Below, piece by piece: positions 1 to 8,060 of a DNA stretch of 37,585 nucleotides; the first letter of the stretch is position 1; each line of letters opens with the position of its first letter. Origin of the DNA: Solirubrobacterales bacterium (GTDB lineage Bacteria; Actinomycetota; Thermoleophilia; Solirubrobacterales; 70-9); the NCBI GenBank assembly GCA_021323175.1, contig JAJTCK010000013.1, positions 1 through 37,585 on the forward strand, read 5' to 3'. The position numbers and the translations under genes are program-made. The notes beneath the pieces were generated by a model, which saw nothing but the letters and a program-made list of their open reading frames with translations, had not been told where the DNA came from and made no database searches.

Positions 1-195
1 GACTTCGGGATGGAGATCGGGATGACGGTGGACGCGGTGCGCGCCGGGTACCGAGTCAAGGAGATCGACCTGCCGCTCTCGCACCGGGCGACGGGCAGGA
101 CGCTCGGCGGTTTCGTGCACCGGGGACGCCAGCTCCGTGACTTCCGGCGCGCCGTGAGGGCCCGGAGCCGAGGCGATAGCTTGAGCCCACCGTGA
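1..195 (+). CDS. Glycosyltransferase family 2, C-terminal fragment
   Basis: The reading frame is open from the first base, so only the last 64 codons are present. The residues DFGMEIGMTVDAVRAGYRV followed by E-I-D-L-P-L-SHRATGRT resemble the C-terminal end of actinobacterial family 2 (dolichyl-phosphate-mannose synthase-like) glycosyltransferases. In that family this segment follows the GT-A catalytic core and ends in a basic tail (here RGRQLRDFRRAVRARSRG). Its TGA stop overlaps the GTG start of glycerol kinase by 4 bp (GTGA), so the two genes are probably co-transcribed. The family assignment rests on a short conserved tail; the catalytic DxD region lies outside the window. Confidence 0.6.
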   Translation, partial: DFGMEIGMTVDAVRAGYRVKEIDLPLSHRATGRTLGGFVHRGRQLRDFRRAVRARSRGDSLSPP

Positions 196-1670
196 TCCTC
201 GCGATCGACCAGGGGACCAGCGGGACGACCTGCATCGTCTTCGGCGAGGACGGCCGCGAGCGCGGGCGCGGCTACAGCGAGTTCCGCCAGCACTTCCCGC
301 GTCCCGGCCTGGTGGAGCACGATGCAGCCGAGATCTGGGAGGTCACACGCAAGGTGGCCATCGCGGCGCTCGCGGACGCGGGGGTGCAGGGATCCGATCT
401 CGCGGGAATCGGGATCACGAACCAGCGCGAGACGGTCGTGGCCTGGGACCCGGACACCGGCGAGCCCGTCCACAACGCGCTCGTCTGGCAGGACCGACGC
501 ACCGCCGACCGCTGCGACGAGTTGCGCGAGCAGGGACACGAGGACCTGATCCGCGAGCGCACCGGCCTGGTCATCGACCCCTACTTCTCGGGGACGAAGA
601 TCGAGTGGCTGCTCCGCAACGTGCCAGAGGCGAAGCGCGCGGTCTTCGGCACGATCGACTCATGGCTCGTCTTCAAGCTCACGGGCCGCCACGTCACCGA
701 CTACACGAACGCGTCGCGGACGCTCCTGTTCGACATCCGCCGCTTGACCTGGGACGGTGGCCTGTGCGAGCTGCTGGGAGTCGATCCCGGCACGCTGCCC
801 GAGCCCGCCGCCTCGGCGCAGGTCTACGGGACGACCTCGGTCTTCGGCGGCCGGGTGCCCGTGGCCGGAATCGCCGGCGACCAGCAGGCCGCCCTGTTCG
901 GGCAGGCATGCCATTCACCGGGCGAGGCCAAGAACACCTACGGCACCGGCAGCTTCGTCCTGCTCAACGTGGGGTCCGAAGCGCCCGACCCCCAGGACGG
1001 GCTGCTGACGACGGTCGCCTGGGGACTGGCGAGGGGCGACGGTGACGCCGCGGCGGGCGCGGAGGTCGACTACGCGCTGGAGGCGCCGATCTTCGTGACG
1101 GGCGCCGCCGTCCAGTGGCTGCGCGACGGCCTCGGCGTGATCGGGGAGGCGTCCGAGACCGAGGACCTGGCAGCCTCGCTCGAGTCCAACGACGACGTCT
1201 ATTTCGTCCCTGCTCTCACCGGCCTCGGTTCTCCGCACTGGGACCCCTACGCGCGCGGCACGATCGTCGGGCTGACGCGCGGAACCGGCCGCGCGCACCT
1301 CGCGCGGTCCGCCCTGGAGTCGATCGCCTACCAGACGGTGGATGCCGTCCGCGCCCAGGAGAGCGCCGCCGGAGAGAGCATCCCTGAGCTCAAGGCCGAC
1401 GGTGGCGCAGCAGAGAATGCCTGGCTGATGCAGTTCCAGTCCGACCTGCTCGGGGTACCGGTGGTCGTGCCGGAGGTCGCCGAGACGACCGCGCTCGGAG
1501 CTGCGTACCTGGCCGGGATCGCGACGGGGCTGTGGGAGCGCGAGACGGTCAGGGAGATGTGGCGCGAGGCGGCCCGCTACGAGCCTTCGATGGCCGCGGA
1601 CGAGCGCGACGCTCTGATCGGGCGGTGGCGGCAGGCGGTCGAGCGCTCGCGCGGCTGGGCGCGGTCCTGA
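192..1670 (+). CDS. glpK: Glycerol kinase
   Basis: This 492-residue protein phosphorylates glycerol with ATP to sn-glycerol 3-phosphate in the cytoplasm and is a typical full-length FGGY-family kinase. The N-terminal phosphate-binding loop is AIDQGTSGTT (Asp6), followed by the glycerol-binding NQRET (about 77-81) and VWQDRR. The second lobe shows GDQQAALFGQ, YGTGSF, LTGLGSPHWDPYARG and the C-terminal DGGAAENAWLMQFQSDLL adenosine-binding motif. The start is GTG at 192, overlapping the upstream stop by 4 bp. The following gene is a PlsC-type acyltransferase, so the product glycerol 3-phosphate may feed phosphatidic acid synthesis, although 129 bp separate them. No facilitator (glpF) or dehydrogenase (glpD) is in view. 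Confidence 0.95.
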   Translation: MILAIDQGTSGTTCIVFGEDGRERGRGYSEFRQHFPRPGLVEHDAAEIWEVTRKVAIAALADAGVQGSDLAGIGITNQRETVVAWDPDTGEPVHNALVWQDRRTADRCDELREQGHEDLIRERTGLVIDPYFSGTKIEWLLRNVPEAKRAVFGTIDSWLVFKLTGRHVTDYTNASRTLLFDIRRLTWDGGLCELLGVDPGTLPEPAASAQVYGTTSVFGGRVPVAGIAGDQQAALFGQACHSPGEAKNTYGTGSFVLLNVGSEAPDPQDGLLTTVAWGLARGDGDAAAGAEVDYALEAPIFVTGAAVQWLRDGLGVIGEASETEDLAASLESNDDVYFVPALTGLGSPHWDPYARGTIVGLTRGTGRAHLARSALESIAYQTVDAVRAQESAAGESIPELKADGGAAENAWLMQFQSDLLGVPVVVPEVAETTALGAAYLAGIATGLWERETVREMWREAARYEPSMAADERDALIGRWRQAVERSRGWARS

Positions 1671-1680
1671 GCCCGCGGAT

Positions 1681-1714
1681 CCGGGTATGACGGGGATCAA
1701 CGCCCGTGACCCGG
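1681..1714 (+). terminator. Possible hairpin downstream of glpK
   Basis: CCGGGT (1681-1686) pairs with ACCCGG (1709-1714), and inside it ACGGG (1690-1694) pairs with CCCGT (1703-1707), leaving an 8-nt loop and a small internal loop. It lies 11 bases after the glycerol kinase stop. There is no T-run after it, so termination is only suggested by its position and stem strength. Confidence 0.35.
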
Positions 1715-1799
1715 AACGGCGCGTAACCGACCGCGTGCGCACGGGTAGAAACCACCACGCCGCCCAACCCTGGCTGCGCAACGGTGCCCGGAGGGAAAG

Positions 1800-2618
1800 A
1801 TGTCTCAGCAAAACGTCAAGGAGAAGGTCAAGGAAACCGACCTGAAGCCGCAGGTCTACAAGGACCCGCGCCCGGCTGAGTTCTTCGACCGCTACCACGC
1901 CAAGGCGCGCAGGGGGATCGGGTTCATCTACGACGTCGTCAGGGTGATCCTGACCCCGCCGACGATCCTGTTCTACCGCGCCCGGGCGATCGGCGTCGAG
2001 AACGTCCCGTCGAGCGGTCCGGTGATCGTGACCCCCAATCACTTCAGCCAGATGGACCACTTCTTCGCGGCGGTCTATCTCCGGCGCAAGGTCCAGTTCA
2101 TGGCGAAGTCCCAGCTGTTCAGCAACGGCTTCGTCAAGTGGGTCTTCTACCACGGGGGCGTCTTCCCGGTTCGCCGCGGCTACGACGACAAGGAGGCCTT
2201 CACGACCGCCCATACAGTCCTCGGCCGCGACGGCGCGGTCCTCATGTACGCCGAGGGGGGCCGCTCGCGCAGCGGCGACCTGGGGACTCCCAAGCGGGGC
2301 GTCGGCAAGCTCGCTCTGGAGTCCGGGGCGCCCGTGGTCCCGGTGGCCATCCACGGCTCGCTCGGCGTCCGCGCCTGGAAGCGGCTCCACATGCCCAAGG
2401 TGACGATCCAGTACGGCGAGCCCCTGACCTTTCCCGTCAAGCAGGACCCCACGCGCGAGGAGCAGAAGCAGGTCGCAGAGCAGGTCTTCGACCACGTCCG
2501 CGCCATGTACGTGGACCTGGAGGAGAATGGCCGCGCCAGCGTGCTGCGGCGCATCAGGGAGGGCCTGCCCGCCGGCTCGCCCGAGCCGGATCCGGCGAGC
2601 GCCCGCAGCCGACCCTGA
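1800..2618 (+). CDS. 1-acylglycerol-3-phosphate acyltransferase (PlsC-like)
   Basis: This 272-residue PlsC-family acyltransferase is expected to transfer an acyl chain to lysophosphatidic acid or a related acceptor at the membrane. The HX4D catalytic motif is NHFSQMDH (His81, Asp86), and the acceptor phosphate-binding motif is AEGGRSRSG (Glu152), followed by PKRGVGKLALESGAPVVPVAI. A hydrophobic stretch around residues 40-58 is the likely membrane anchor. A long charged N-terminus (KEKVKETDLK) precedes the domain. The start is ATG 1800 with GGAGGGAAAG just upstream. Actinobacteria have several paralogues of this enzyme, so the exact acceptor is uncertain. It ends 11 bp before the 3' end of the convergent hydrolase gene. 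Confidence 0.85.
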   Translation: MSQQNVKEKVKETDLKPQVYKDPRPAEFFDRYHAKARRGIGFIYDVVRVILTPPTILFYRARAIGVENVPSSGPVIVTPNHFSQMDHFFAAVYLRRKVQFMAKSQLFSNGFVKWVFYHGGVFPVRRGYDDKEAFTTAHTVLGRDGAVLMYAEGGRSRSGDLGTPKRGVGKLALESGAPVVPVAIHGSLGVRAWKRLHMPKVTIQYGEPLTFPVKQDPTREEQKQVAEQVFDHVRAMYVDLEENGRASVLRRIREGLPAGSPEPDPASARSRP

Positions 2619-2629
2619 CGCTGCGGCGC

Positions 2630-3535
2630 CTACTTCTCGTAGCGCGCGTCCAGCTTCTGCCAGAACTCCGGGTCGTGGCCCGGGACCACGAGGGCATAGG
2701 GGTAGGCCCTGATGTAGGCCTGTGCCTCGTGCAGTGAGCGGCGCCAGTTGTGGCGGTCCTGCGGGCGCAGCGGCTCGGGTCCGCCCTGGAGCTGGCGCCA
2801 GGTGTAGGAGACGTCGGCCAGGACGACGAAGTCCCGGCGGGGGAGGCGCAGCAGGACGGAGCAGTGGCCGGCGCTATGGCCGGGAGTGAACGCCAGGCGC
2901 ACCGACCCGTCACCGAACAAGTCGAACGTGCGGCCGAACGAGCCGTAGGACTCGATCCCGTCGCCGTCGAAGTCGACCGTCCGGTAATCGACGGCGTGGT
3001 CGAAGTGCGCGCGGCGGTATCCGCCCAGCAGCGGGATGCGGGCGCCGGTGGCGGCCTCCCACTCCGGGCCGCTCAGCACGAACGTCGACTCGGGGAATTC
3101 CGAGATCGCGGAGGCGTGGTCGATGTGAAGGTGGGTCAGGACGACCACCTCGATGTCGCCAGGGCCGAGGCCGCGCTCCCGCAGCTGAGAGGTCACGTCG
3201 CGGCCGTGCTCCAGCGAGTACCAGCCCGCGGCGCGACGACCGAGGTTGTGAGAGGGGTCCGACGCGATCGAGGGATGCAGACCGGTGTCGACCAGGAGCG
3301 CTCCGGCGGTCGGATGGCGCACCAGGTATGCCGGGACCGGGACGTCCAGATAGGCCTCGTCGTCGGCTCGGCCCAGAAGCGCGCTGTAGGCGGCGAGCTT
3401 GCCACCCTCGTGCTCGAAGAAATCGCGTGGGAACCGCGCTCGGCCGGCCTCCAGCGGCTCGACGACGACACTGGCGTTCTCCCTGCCGCCGTCGAGCGGG
3501 CCGTCCAGGGGGAGCGCTTCCGCAGCGATGCCCAT
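2630..3535 (-). CDS. Metallo-beta-lactamase-fold hydrolase, AHL-lactonase-like
   Basis: This 301-residue protein (from ATG 3535) carries the two-zinc signature THLHIDHAS (His135, His137, Asp139, His140), a preceding LLVDTGLHPSI strand, a later TPGHSAGHCSVLL histidine and a terminal VPGHDPEFW. The order and spacing resemble N-acyl-homoserine lactonases of the AiiA/AttM group, but the same fold covers many lactonases and thioesterases, so the substrate is open. The ATG at 3535 is chosen over an upstream GTG at 3589 because a TACGCT hexamer (3543-3548, minus strand) ends 7 nt before it, as in a leaderless transcript. It diverges from the SDR gene at 3640. Confidence 0.8.
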   Translation of the reverse strand: MGIAAEALPLDGPLDGGRENASVVVEPLEAGRARFPRDFFEHEGGKLAAYSALLGRADDEAYLDVPVPAYLVRHPTAGALLVDTGLHPSIASDPSHNLGRRAAGWYSLEHGRDVTSQLRERGLGPGDIEVVVLTHLHIDHASAISEFPESTFVLSGPEWEAATGARIPLLGGYRRAHFDHAVDYRTVDFDGDGIESYGSFGRTFDLFGDGSVRLAFTPGHSAGHCSVLLRLPRRDFVVLADVSYTWRQLQGGPEPLRPQDRHNWRRSLHEAQAYIRAYPYALVVPGHDPEFWQKLDARYEK

Positions 3536-3542
3536 CCGGAGC

Positions 3543-3548
3543 AGCGTA
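3543..3548 (-). promoter_or_regulatory. -10 element for leaderless transcript of the lactonase-like gene
   Basis: TACGCT on the minus strand ends 7 nt before ATG 3535 and fits the actinobacterial TANNNT -10 hexamer. No Shine-Dalgarno sequence is present, consistent with transcription starting at or next to the start codon. Confidence 0.5.
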
Positions 3549-3625
3549 GTCGCGGGTGCGGATCCAGGCGCCGAAACGGTCCTCGGCACGGTCTGGGCGG
3601 GCCCCTCGCCGGCTCTCTCGGCTCA

Positions 3626-3631
3626 TATGCT
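3626..3631 (+). promoter_or_regulatory. -10 element for leaderless transcript of the SDR gene
   Basis: TATGCT ends 8 nt before ATG 3640, and no ribosome-binding site lies between them. The sequence from the hexamer to the ATG resembles that of the divergent gene (TAYGCTGCTC, then a few bases, then ATG). Confidence 0.5.
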
Positions 3632-3639
3632 GCTCGCCG

Positions 3640-4494
3640 ATGGCACAGGCACCCTCGCAGATCTTCGCGCCCGACCTGCTGAAGGGCCAGGTCTGCGTGA
3701 TCTCGGGCGCCGGCACCGGCCTGGGCAGGGCGACGGCCCGGGAGCTGGCGTCGCTCGGCGCGACGATCGTTGGGTGCGGCAGGCGCGAGGAGCCCTTGCT
3801 GGGCATGGTCGAGGAGGTGACCAGCCGCGGCGGCACGGCCGGGTTCGAGTCGATGGACATCCGCGACGACGAGGCCGTGGACCGCCTGATGGACGGGGTA
3901 CTCGAGCGCCACGGGCGCATCGACCTGCTGGTCAACAACGCGGGCGGGCAATTCCTGAGTCCGGCGGAGGGGATCAGCTCCAAGGGGTTTCGCACCGTGA
4001 TCGAGCTGAACGTCCAGGGAACGTGGCAGATGACTCACGCAGCCGCGACCAAGGCGTTCATCCCGCAGGAGTCCGGCAAGGTGGTGAGCCTCACCGTCTC
4101 ACCGCATCAGGGGTTCCCGGGCATGGTCCACACCGGCGCCGCTCGCGCCGCTGTCGAGAACATGATGCGCACGCTGTCCGTGGAGTGGGCCCGCTTCGGG
4201 ATCCGCACCGTCGCGGTCGCCGTGGGCCAGTTCGACACCGAGACGCTGCGCACCAAGTACCCGAAGGCGGTCGTGGACAACGTCGCGGGCACGGTGCCCC
4301 TCGGCCGCCTGGGCAGTGAGGAGGAGTTGGCCTGGCTCGTCGCCTACCTCGCCTCGCCGGCGGGAGATTTCTACTCGGGCTGCGTGATCACGATCGACGG
4401 AGCGCGCGACAACTGGTTCGGAACCTGGCCTCCGGGCGGGGCCGCGGGCGAGCGGGGCGAGCCGCTGGCCGAGGAGCGGCGCAATGAGCCCTGA
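3640..4494 (+). CDS. SDR oxidoreductase, peroxisomal enoyl-CoA reductase/dienoyl-CoA reductase-like
   Basis: This 284-residue short-chain dehydrogenase has the Rossmann motif SGAGTGLG (about 22-29), NNAGGQF, and a C-terminal MMRTLSVEWARFGIR segment. The usual YxxxK catalytic pair is replaced by HTGAARAAVENM. This HxGAA(R/K) form is the one I know from the PECR/DECR branch (trans-2-enoyl-CoA and 2,4-dienoyl-CoA reductases) rather than from FabG, so an NADPH-dependent enoyl- or dienoyl-CoA reductase role is likely. ATG 3640 is preferred over upstream in-frame starts because homology begins there and a -10 hexamer lies 8 nt upstream. A Gly/Glu-rich tail ends inside the next small ORF. Confidence 0.85.
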   Translation: MAQAPSQIFAPDLLKGQVCVISGAGTGLGRATARELASLGATIVGCGRREEPLLGMVEEVTSRGGTAGFESMDIRDDEAVDRLMDGVLERHGRIDLLVNNAGGQFLSPAEGISSKGFRTVIELNVQGTWQMTHAAATKAFIPQESGKVVSLTVSPHQGFPGMVHTGAARAAVENMMRTLSVEWARFGIRTVAVAVGQFDTETLRTKYPKAVVDNVAGTVPLGRLGSEEELAWLVAYLASPAGDFYSGCVITIDGARDNWFGTWPPGGAAGERGEPLAEERRNEP

Positions 4495-4648
4495 CCCGGA
4501 TGAGCCCCAGGCCGGTTTAGCCACCCCGATCTCGCGGAACACCAGTGTCATGCGGAGCGTATGGACATGCAAGCTGGCGCTCGCAGGGCACTTCATCGCC
4601 GCGGCGGTGTTCGTGCTCCTGTTCGCGCCCGTCTTCGCGTCGGCCTAG
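4484..4648 (+). CDS. Small single-pass membrane protein, 54 residues (hypothetical)
   Basis: The ORF runs from ATG 4484, overlapping the end of the reductase gene by 11 bp, to TAG 4648. Its first half is polar (SPDPDEPQAG) and its last 24 residues form one hydrophobic helix (LALAGHFIAAAVFVLLFAPV) ending FASA. Third codon positions in the second half are almost all G or C, as in the flanking genes, which supports coding. A second in-frame ATG at 4550 would give a 32-residue membrane peptide. No family is recognised. It could be a translationally coupled partner of the reductase or a chance ORF. Confidence 0.45.
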   Translation: MSPDPDEPQAGLATPISRNTSVMRSVWTCKLALAGHFIAAAVFVLLFAPVFASA

Positions 4649-4687
4649 CAGCAGCGCGGGGGCCACCGCCTGTCGCCGCGGAGGCGC

Positions 4688-5293
4688 TCAGGCTCCGATG
4701 CGCGCCGCCAGCCAGGCCCGCACCGCCTCGCCGACCGCGTCCGGGTCAGCCTTCAGGCCATGGTTGCCCGCCACCTTTGCGACCTGCCGGCCGGGCGCCT
4801 CGGGCGGCATCCCGAACGGGTCGCTCTCACCCTGCACCACCAGCACCGGCAACTCGACCGCGTCCAGCTCATCCAGCCGGTTCCTCTCCGGCTTGCCCGG
4901 CGGGTGGACGGGGAAGGCGAGGCAGAGGACCGCCGAGACTTCGGTCGCGGCGGCGGTGCGGCAGGCCACCCGGGCCCCCAGCGAGCGGCCGCCCGCGATC
5001 ACGGGATCGGGCAGGCTGCGGTCACGCAGGGCGGGGATCACGGCGAGCCAGGCGGCGTCGAGCTGCTTCGGCGGCGCCGGAGCCTTGCGGCCGGCGACGC
5101 GATAGGGCTGCTCGACGAGAGCCACCGTCAGGCCCAGTTCGCGGGCCACGCCGGCGGCGGCCTGGATGTCGGGCGCCTCGATCCCCCCGCCTGCACCATG
5201 ACCCAGGACCAGCGAGCCGCGCGGCGCCTCTGCGTCGTCGAGATGGACAGTGGCCGGCCCGTGCGGCGTCTCGATCTTCACGCGCTCGGCCAT
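4688..5293 (-). CDS. Alpha/beta hydrolase, Tex30/KANL3-like (COG3571 type)
   Basis: This compact 201-residue hydrolase starts with a short beta-rich leader and LVLGHGAGGG. The nucleophile elbow is GGRSLGA (Ser104), the acid is GESDPFG (Asp148) and the histidine is GNHGL (His168), giving a complete catalytic triad. The length and the early HGAGGG oxyanion loop match the small COG3571/Tex30 hydrolases, whose substrates are generally unknown (dienelactone hydrolase is the closest named family). It lies 31 bp downstream of the FabG-like gene on the same strand and is probably its operon partner. No separate promoter is evident. Confidence 0.8.
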   Translation of the reverse strand: MAERVKIETPHGPATVHLDDAEAPRGSLVLGHGAGGGIEAPDIQAAAGVARELGLTVALVEQPYRVAGRKAPAPPKQLDAAWLAVIPALRDRSLPDPVIAGGRSLGARVACRTAAATEVSAVLCLAFPVHPPGKPERNRLDELDAVELPVLVVQGESDPFGMPPEAPGRQVAKVAGNHGLKADPDAVGEAVRAWLAARIGA

Positions 5294-5324
5294 CGCGGGG
5301 TCGGCCGGCGGGACGAGGTCACGC

Positions 5325-6161
5325 CTACGAGTACATCCCCGTGAACTGGCCGCCGGTCACGTTGATGACCTGGCCGTGGATGTAGTTGGCGAGGTCCGAG
5401 CACAGGAACAGGACCGGGCCGGCCGCCTCCTCGGGCTGAGCCGGACGGCCCAGCGGGATCATCATCGAAGCCATGCTGCGCATCTGCTCGGGGATTCCCA
5501 GCTCGACCTTCTCGCCGGACTCGCCCGCCGCCGTCATCGTCTCGCCCTTCTCCTTGGCCTGGGTCAGCCGCGTCTCGACGAAGCCGAAGGCGACGGCGTT
5601 GCAGTTGATGTTGAACTGTCCCCACTCCTTGGCCACGGTCTTCGTGAGGCCGGTGACACCCGCCTTCGCGGCGGAGTAGTTGACCTGGCCCGCGTTCCCC
5701 ATCGTGCCCGAGATCGAGCTGACGTTGACGATCTTGCGAAACACCTGCTTGCCCTCGGCCTTCTCGGACTTGGCGGCCTCGCGCCAGCTCGGCGCAAGCG
5801 CCCGCAGCACGCGGAACGGCACGACGGTGTGGATGTCGAGCATGGCCTGGAATTGCTCGTCGCTCATCTTGTGCAGCACGCCGTCCCAGGTGTAGCCGGC
5901 GTTGTTGACGACCGCATCGATGCTGCCGAACGCGTCGATTCCCGCCTGAACCAGGTTGTCGCAGGCGCCGGGCTGGGTCAGGTCGCCGGCGAAGACGGTG
6001 GTTTCGCCGTCGATCTCCTTCGCGGCCTCCTCGGCGACGTCGCCGTCGAGGTCGTTGACGAGCACCCTGGCTCCCTCGCCGGCGAACAGCTCCGCGGTCG
6101 CGCGGCCGATGCCTCGCGCCGAGCCGGTGATGATCGCGCTCTTTCCGTCAAGCAGTCCCAA
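5325..6161 (-). CDS. FabG-like 3-oxoacyl/3-hydroxyacyl reductase (SDR)
   Basis: This 278-residue classical SDR has TGSARGIG (12-19), NNAG (86-89) and an intact Ser149/Tyr162/Lys166 triad in VNVSSI and NYSAAK. Asp37 at the end of the second strand (VNDLD) suggests NAD(H) preference, more typical of beta-oxidation-type hydroxyacyl-CoA dehydrogenases than of biosynthetic FabG. It has two insertions relative to minimal FabG: a charged EAAKSEKAEGKQVFRK segment (about 128-143) and an extended loop before the C-terminal region (QAKEKGETMTAAGESGEKVEL). The start is TTG 6161 with AAGGAG six bases upstream. A palindrome 55 bp upstream (6216-6233) resembles the one in front of the TetR operon. Confidence 0.88.
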   Translation of the reverse strand: MGLLDGKSAIITGSARGIGRATAELFAGEGARVLVNDLDGDVAEEAAKEIDGETTVFAGDLTQPGACDNLVQAGIDAFGSIDAVVNNAGYTWDGVLHKMSDEQFQAMLDIHTVVPFRVLRALAPSWREAAKSEKAEGKQVFRKIVNVSSISGTMGNAGQVNYSAAKAGVTGLTKTVAKEWGQFNINCNAVAFGFVETRLTQAKEKGETMTAAGESGEKVELGIPEQMRSMASMMIPLGRPAQPEEAAGPVLFLCSDLANYIHGQVINVTGGQFTGMYS

Positions 6162-6215
6162 AGTCTTCTCCTTGTGGGCGGTGGCAGGAAGGCGTGATTC
6201 TTGCGGTTTTTCCTG

Positions 6216-6233
6216 GCTGACGGGCCAGTCAGC
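6216..6233. promoter_or_regulatory. Palindromic operator-like site upstream of the FabG-like gene
   Basis: GCTGAC (6216-6221) and GTCAGC (6228-6233) form a perfect inverted repeat with a 6-bp spacer. Its right arm shares the 8-mer CAGTCAGC with the site at 22945-22960 that precedes the nitrilase/TetR operon. It lies 55-72 bp upstream of the TTG start, a suitable place for a TetR-type repressor. Confidence 0.45.
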
Positions 6234-6326
6234 GGGCGCCCGGGCTCACCTGTATCGCGATCAGCCCGGAAACCCCGGCGGGCCGGTGCGCCCGCCAAAG
6301 ATATCCCGTGGCGGCGCGGTGCGCGC

Positions 6327-7994
6327 TCACAGCCCGATGATCGCGGGCCCGAGGTCCTCTATGGACCCCGGGTCCTCCCCGTAGGCCCGCTCGTAGGCTT
6401 CGCGCTCGTCTTCGTCGACGAGGGCCAGGAGCAGCTCTTCGCGACTCGACCCGAATTCGCACGCGGCGCGATCGAGCGCCTCCAGGGTGCGGTCCTGGAG
6501 GAAGCCGCCGATCCCGCCGCTCTGAGGGTCCTCGCGCTCTGCGTCGCATGGATCCTGGATCGCGATCGTCTCGCGCTCGGAGTCGGCGAAAGCGACGCCG
6601 TATCCCGCCAGGCCGATCACAGCCGCCACGGCGCATGCCAGGACCGGCTGCGGTCTCGCGCCGCGCCCCGCGAGCAGCAGGATCCCCGCAAGCAGCGCCA
6701 TGGCGGCGGTCGCGACGAAGGCGAACCGGAATGCCGACCTGACCGCGCCGGTGACGACGTCGTCCAGGCGGGTCTCGAGCTGCGCCAGCTCGTCGCGGTC
6801 CTCGCCCTCGAAGTCCGATTGGACTTCGTCGAACGCGTCGGAGAGTGCGGACCTGGGATCGTCGGTGTCGAGGCCAGCGAACAGGCTCGGGGCGATGTCG
6901 AACTTGTCCTCCGGATCCAGGCTGGCGTCGAGCAGGGCCGCCGTCCCCTGCAGCCGGGCCTCGGAGATGGTGTCGTCGAGGCTGTCGGCGACTATCGGCG
7001 CGATCACCGCCAGTGCGACCGCGATGCCGGCGTGCCTGATCGAGAGCACCCGGGCCACATCTCGCCGGGTGCGCTCGGGAAGCAGCTCACCGGCCAGTGC
7101 GGGAAGGGCCATGCCCATCCCCGCTCCTGCCAGCAGCTGCGGCACGACGGTGAACCAGGCCGAATCGCCGGGCAGCAAAGCGAGGCATCCCACGCCGCCC
7201 GCGACCAGCAGGCAGCCCGCGACGCCTCGCGTCTCGGGGTCGCCCGGGATCCTGGCTGCGGCGATCGCCGCCACCGGCAGGACCGACACCGCCAGCGCGG
7301 CTGCGAGGGGGTCCACACTCCACCCGGCCACGAGCAGCAGGACGACTAAAAAGATCACTGCCGTCAGCGCGGCCGAGAGCAAGGCGAGCGCGAGCGCCGG
7401 CCGCAGGCGCAGGGGAGACCCGCAGGTGCGGTCGGCGCCTTCGGGGCGCCCAGCCCGCCATCGCCGGCGCTCCCTCAGGGCGGCGGTGGCGGCGACCGCG
7501 GCTCCCGGCAGGATCAGCGGCAACTGCGCCAGGAAGATCGCCCGCCAGTCGAACAGCTCCGTCAGCACGCCGCCCAGCGCAGGCCCGATCGCAGCCCCGA
7601 AGATGGACGCGGCGAACCACACGCGCCTGCCCGGGCCGTCGGCGCCCCCGTCGAGCAGTGAGAACGAACCGACCAGTGTCGCTGCGCCGCCCACGGCCTG
7701 CACTCCGCGCATCCAGAGCAGGGAGCCCATCGAGTCGGCCAGCCCGCAGGCCAGTGAGGCGGCGCCGAACAGCGCGATCCCGCCAGCAGCGATGGCCGCG
7801 CCGCCGATGCGCCGGGACAGCACCGCCGCGAGCGGCAGGGCGATGGCCATGACGGCCGTGTACACGCCCAGGACGAGCGCGACGCCCTCGACGGTCGTGT
7901 CCAGCTCCGAGAGGATCGACGGCAGGCCCAGGGTGACGATCGACGCGTCGGCCAGGGCCAGGGCCGCCGCCGCGGCGATCGCCGTCCGTCGCAT
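6327..7994 (-). CDS. MFS transporter (DHA2-like) with extra C-terminal domain
   Basis: The 555-residue protein is a major facilitator with about a dozen or more hydrophobic helices. The first part (ADASIVTLGLPSIL, then MRGVQAVGGAATLVG and AIGPALGGVL motif C) is typical of DHA2 drug exporters. Two features are unusual. A long acidic soluble segment (about residues 330-415) separates two C-terminal helices, and the last 85 residues after the final helix form a separate charged domain (GGIGGFLQDRTLEALDRAAC, then FGSSREELLLAL). ATG 7994 is chosen because TAGCGT ends 7 nt before it; a GTG lies three codons upstream. It follows the MMPL gene by 66 bp on the same strand, suggesting a joint export locus. 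Substrate unknown. Confidence 0.8.
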   Translation of the reverse strand: MRRTAIAAAAALALADASIVTLGLPSILSELDTTVEGVALVLGVYTAVMAIALPLAAVLSRRIGGAAIAAGGIALFGAASLACGLADSMGSLLWMRGVQAVGGAATLVGSFSLLDGGADGPGRRVWFAASIFGAAIGPALGGVLTELFDWRAIFLAQLPLILPGAAVAATAALRERRRWRAGRPEGADRTCGSPLRLRPALALALLSAALTAVIFLVVLLLVAGWSVDPLAAALAVSVLPVAAIAAARIPGDPETRGVAGCLLVAGGVGCLALLPGDSAWFTVVPQLLAGAGMGMALPALAGELLPERTRRDVARVLSIRHAGIAVALAVIAPIVADSLDDTISEARLQGTAALLDASLDPEDKFDIAPSLFAGLDTDDPRSALSDAFDEVQSDFEGEDRDELAQLETRLDDVVTGAVRSAFRFAFVATAAMALLAGILLLAGRGARPQPVLACAVAAVIGLAGYGVAFADSERETIAIQDPCDAEREDPQSGGIGGFLQDRTLEALDRAACEFGSSREELLLALVDEDEREAYERAYGEDPGSIEDLGPAIIGL

Positions 7995-8001
7995 CCCGGC
8001 C

Positions 8002-8007
8002 ACGCTA
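8002..8007 (-). promoter_or_regulatory. -10 element for leaderless transcript of the MFS gene
   Basis: TAGCGT on the minus strand ends 7 nt before ATG 7994 and no Shine-Dalgarno sequence is present. This gives the MFS gene its own promoter downstream of the MMPL gene. Confidence 0.5.
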
Positions 8008-8060
8008 GCGGGTGGGCCCGGCGCCCCCGAGACGCGAGAGCACCGGGCGCGCGGCTGCGG

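Noticed and set aside
915-2495. A 526-codon open frame on the minus strand
   Set aside because: It is antisense to glycerol kinase and the PlsC-like gene, both full length with intact motifs, so it is a composition artefact.
3640-4494. Missing YxxxK catalytic pair suggesting a dead SDR
   Set aside because: The HTGAAR arrangement is the normal form in the PECR/DECR branch, so it is a family trait rather than a lesion.
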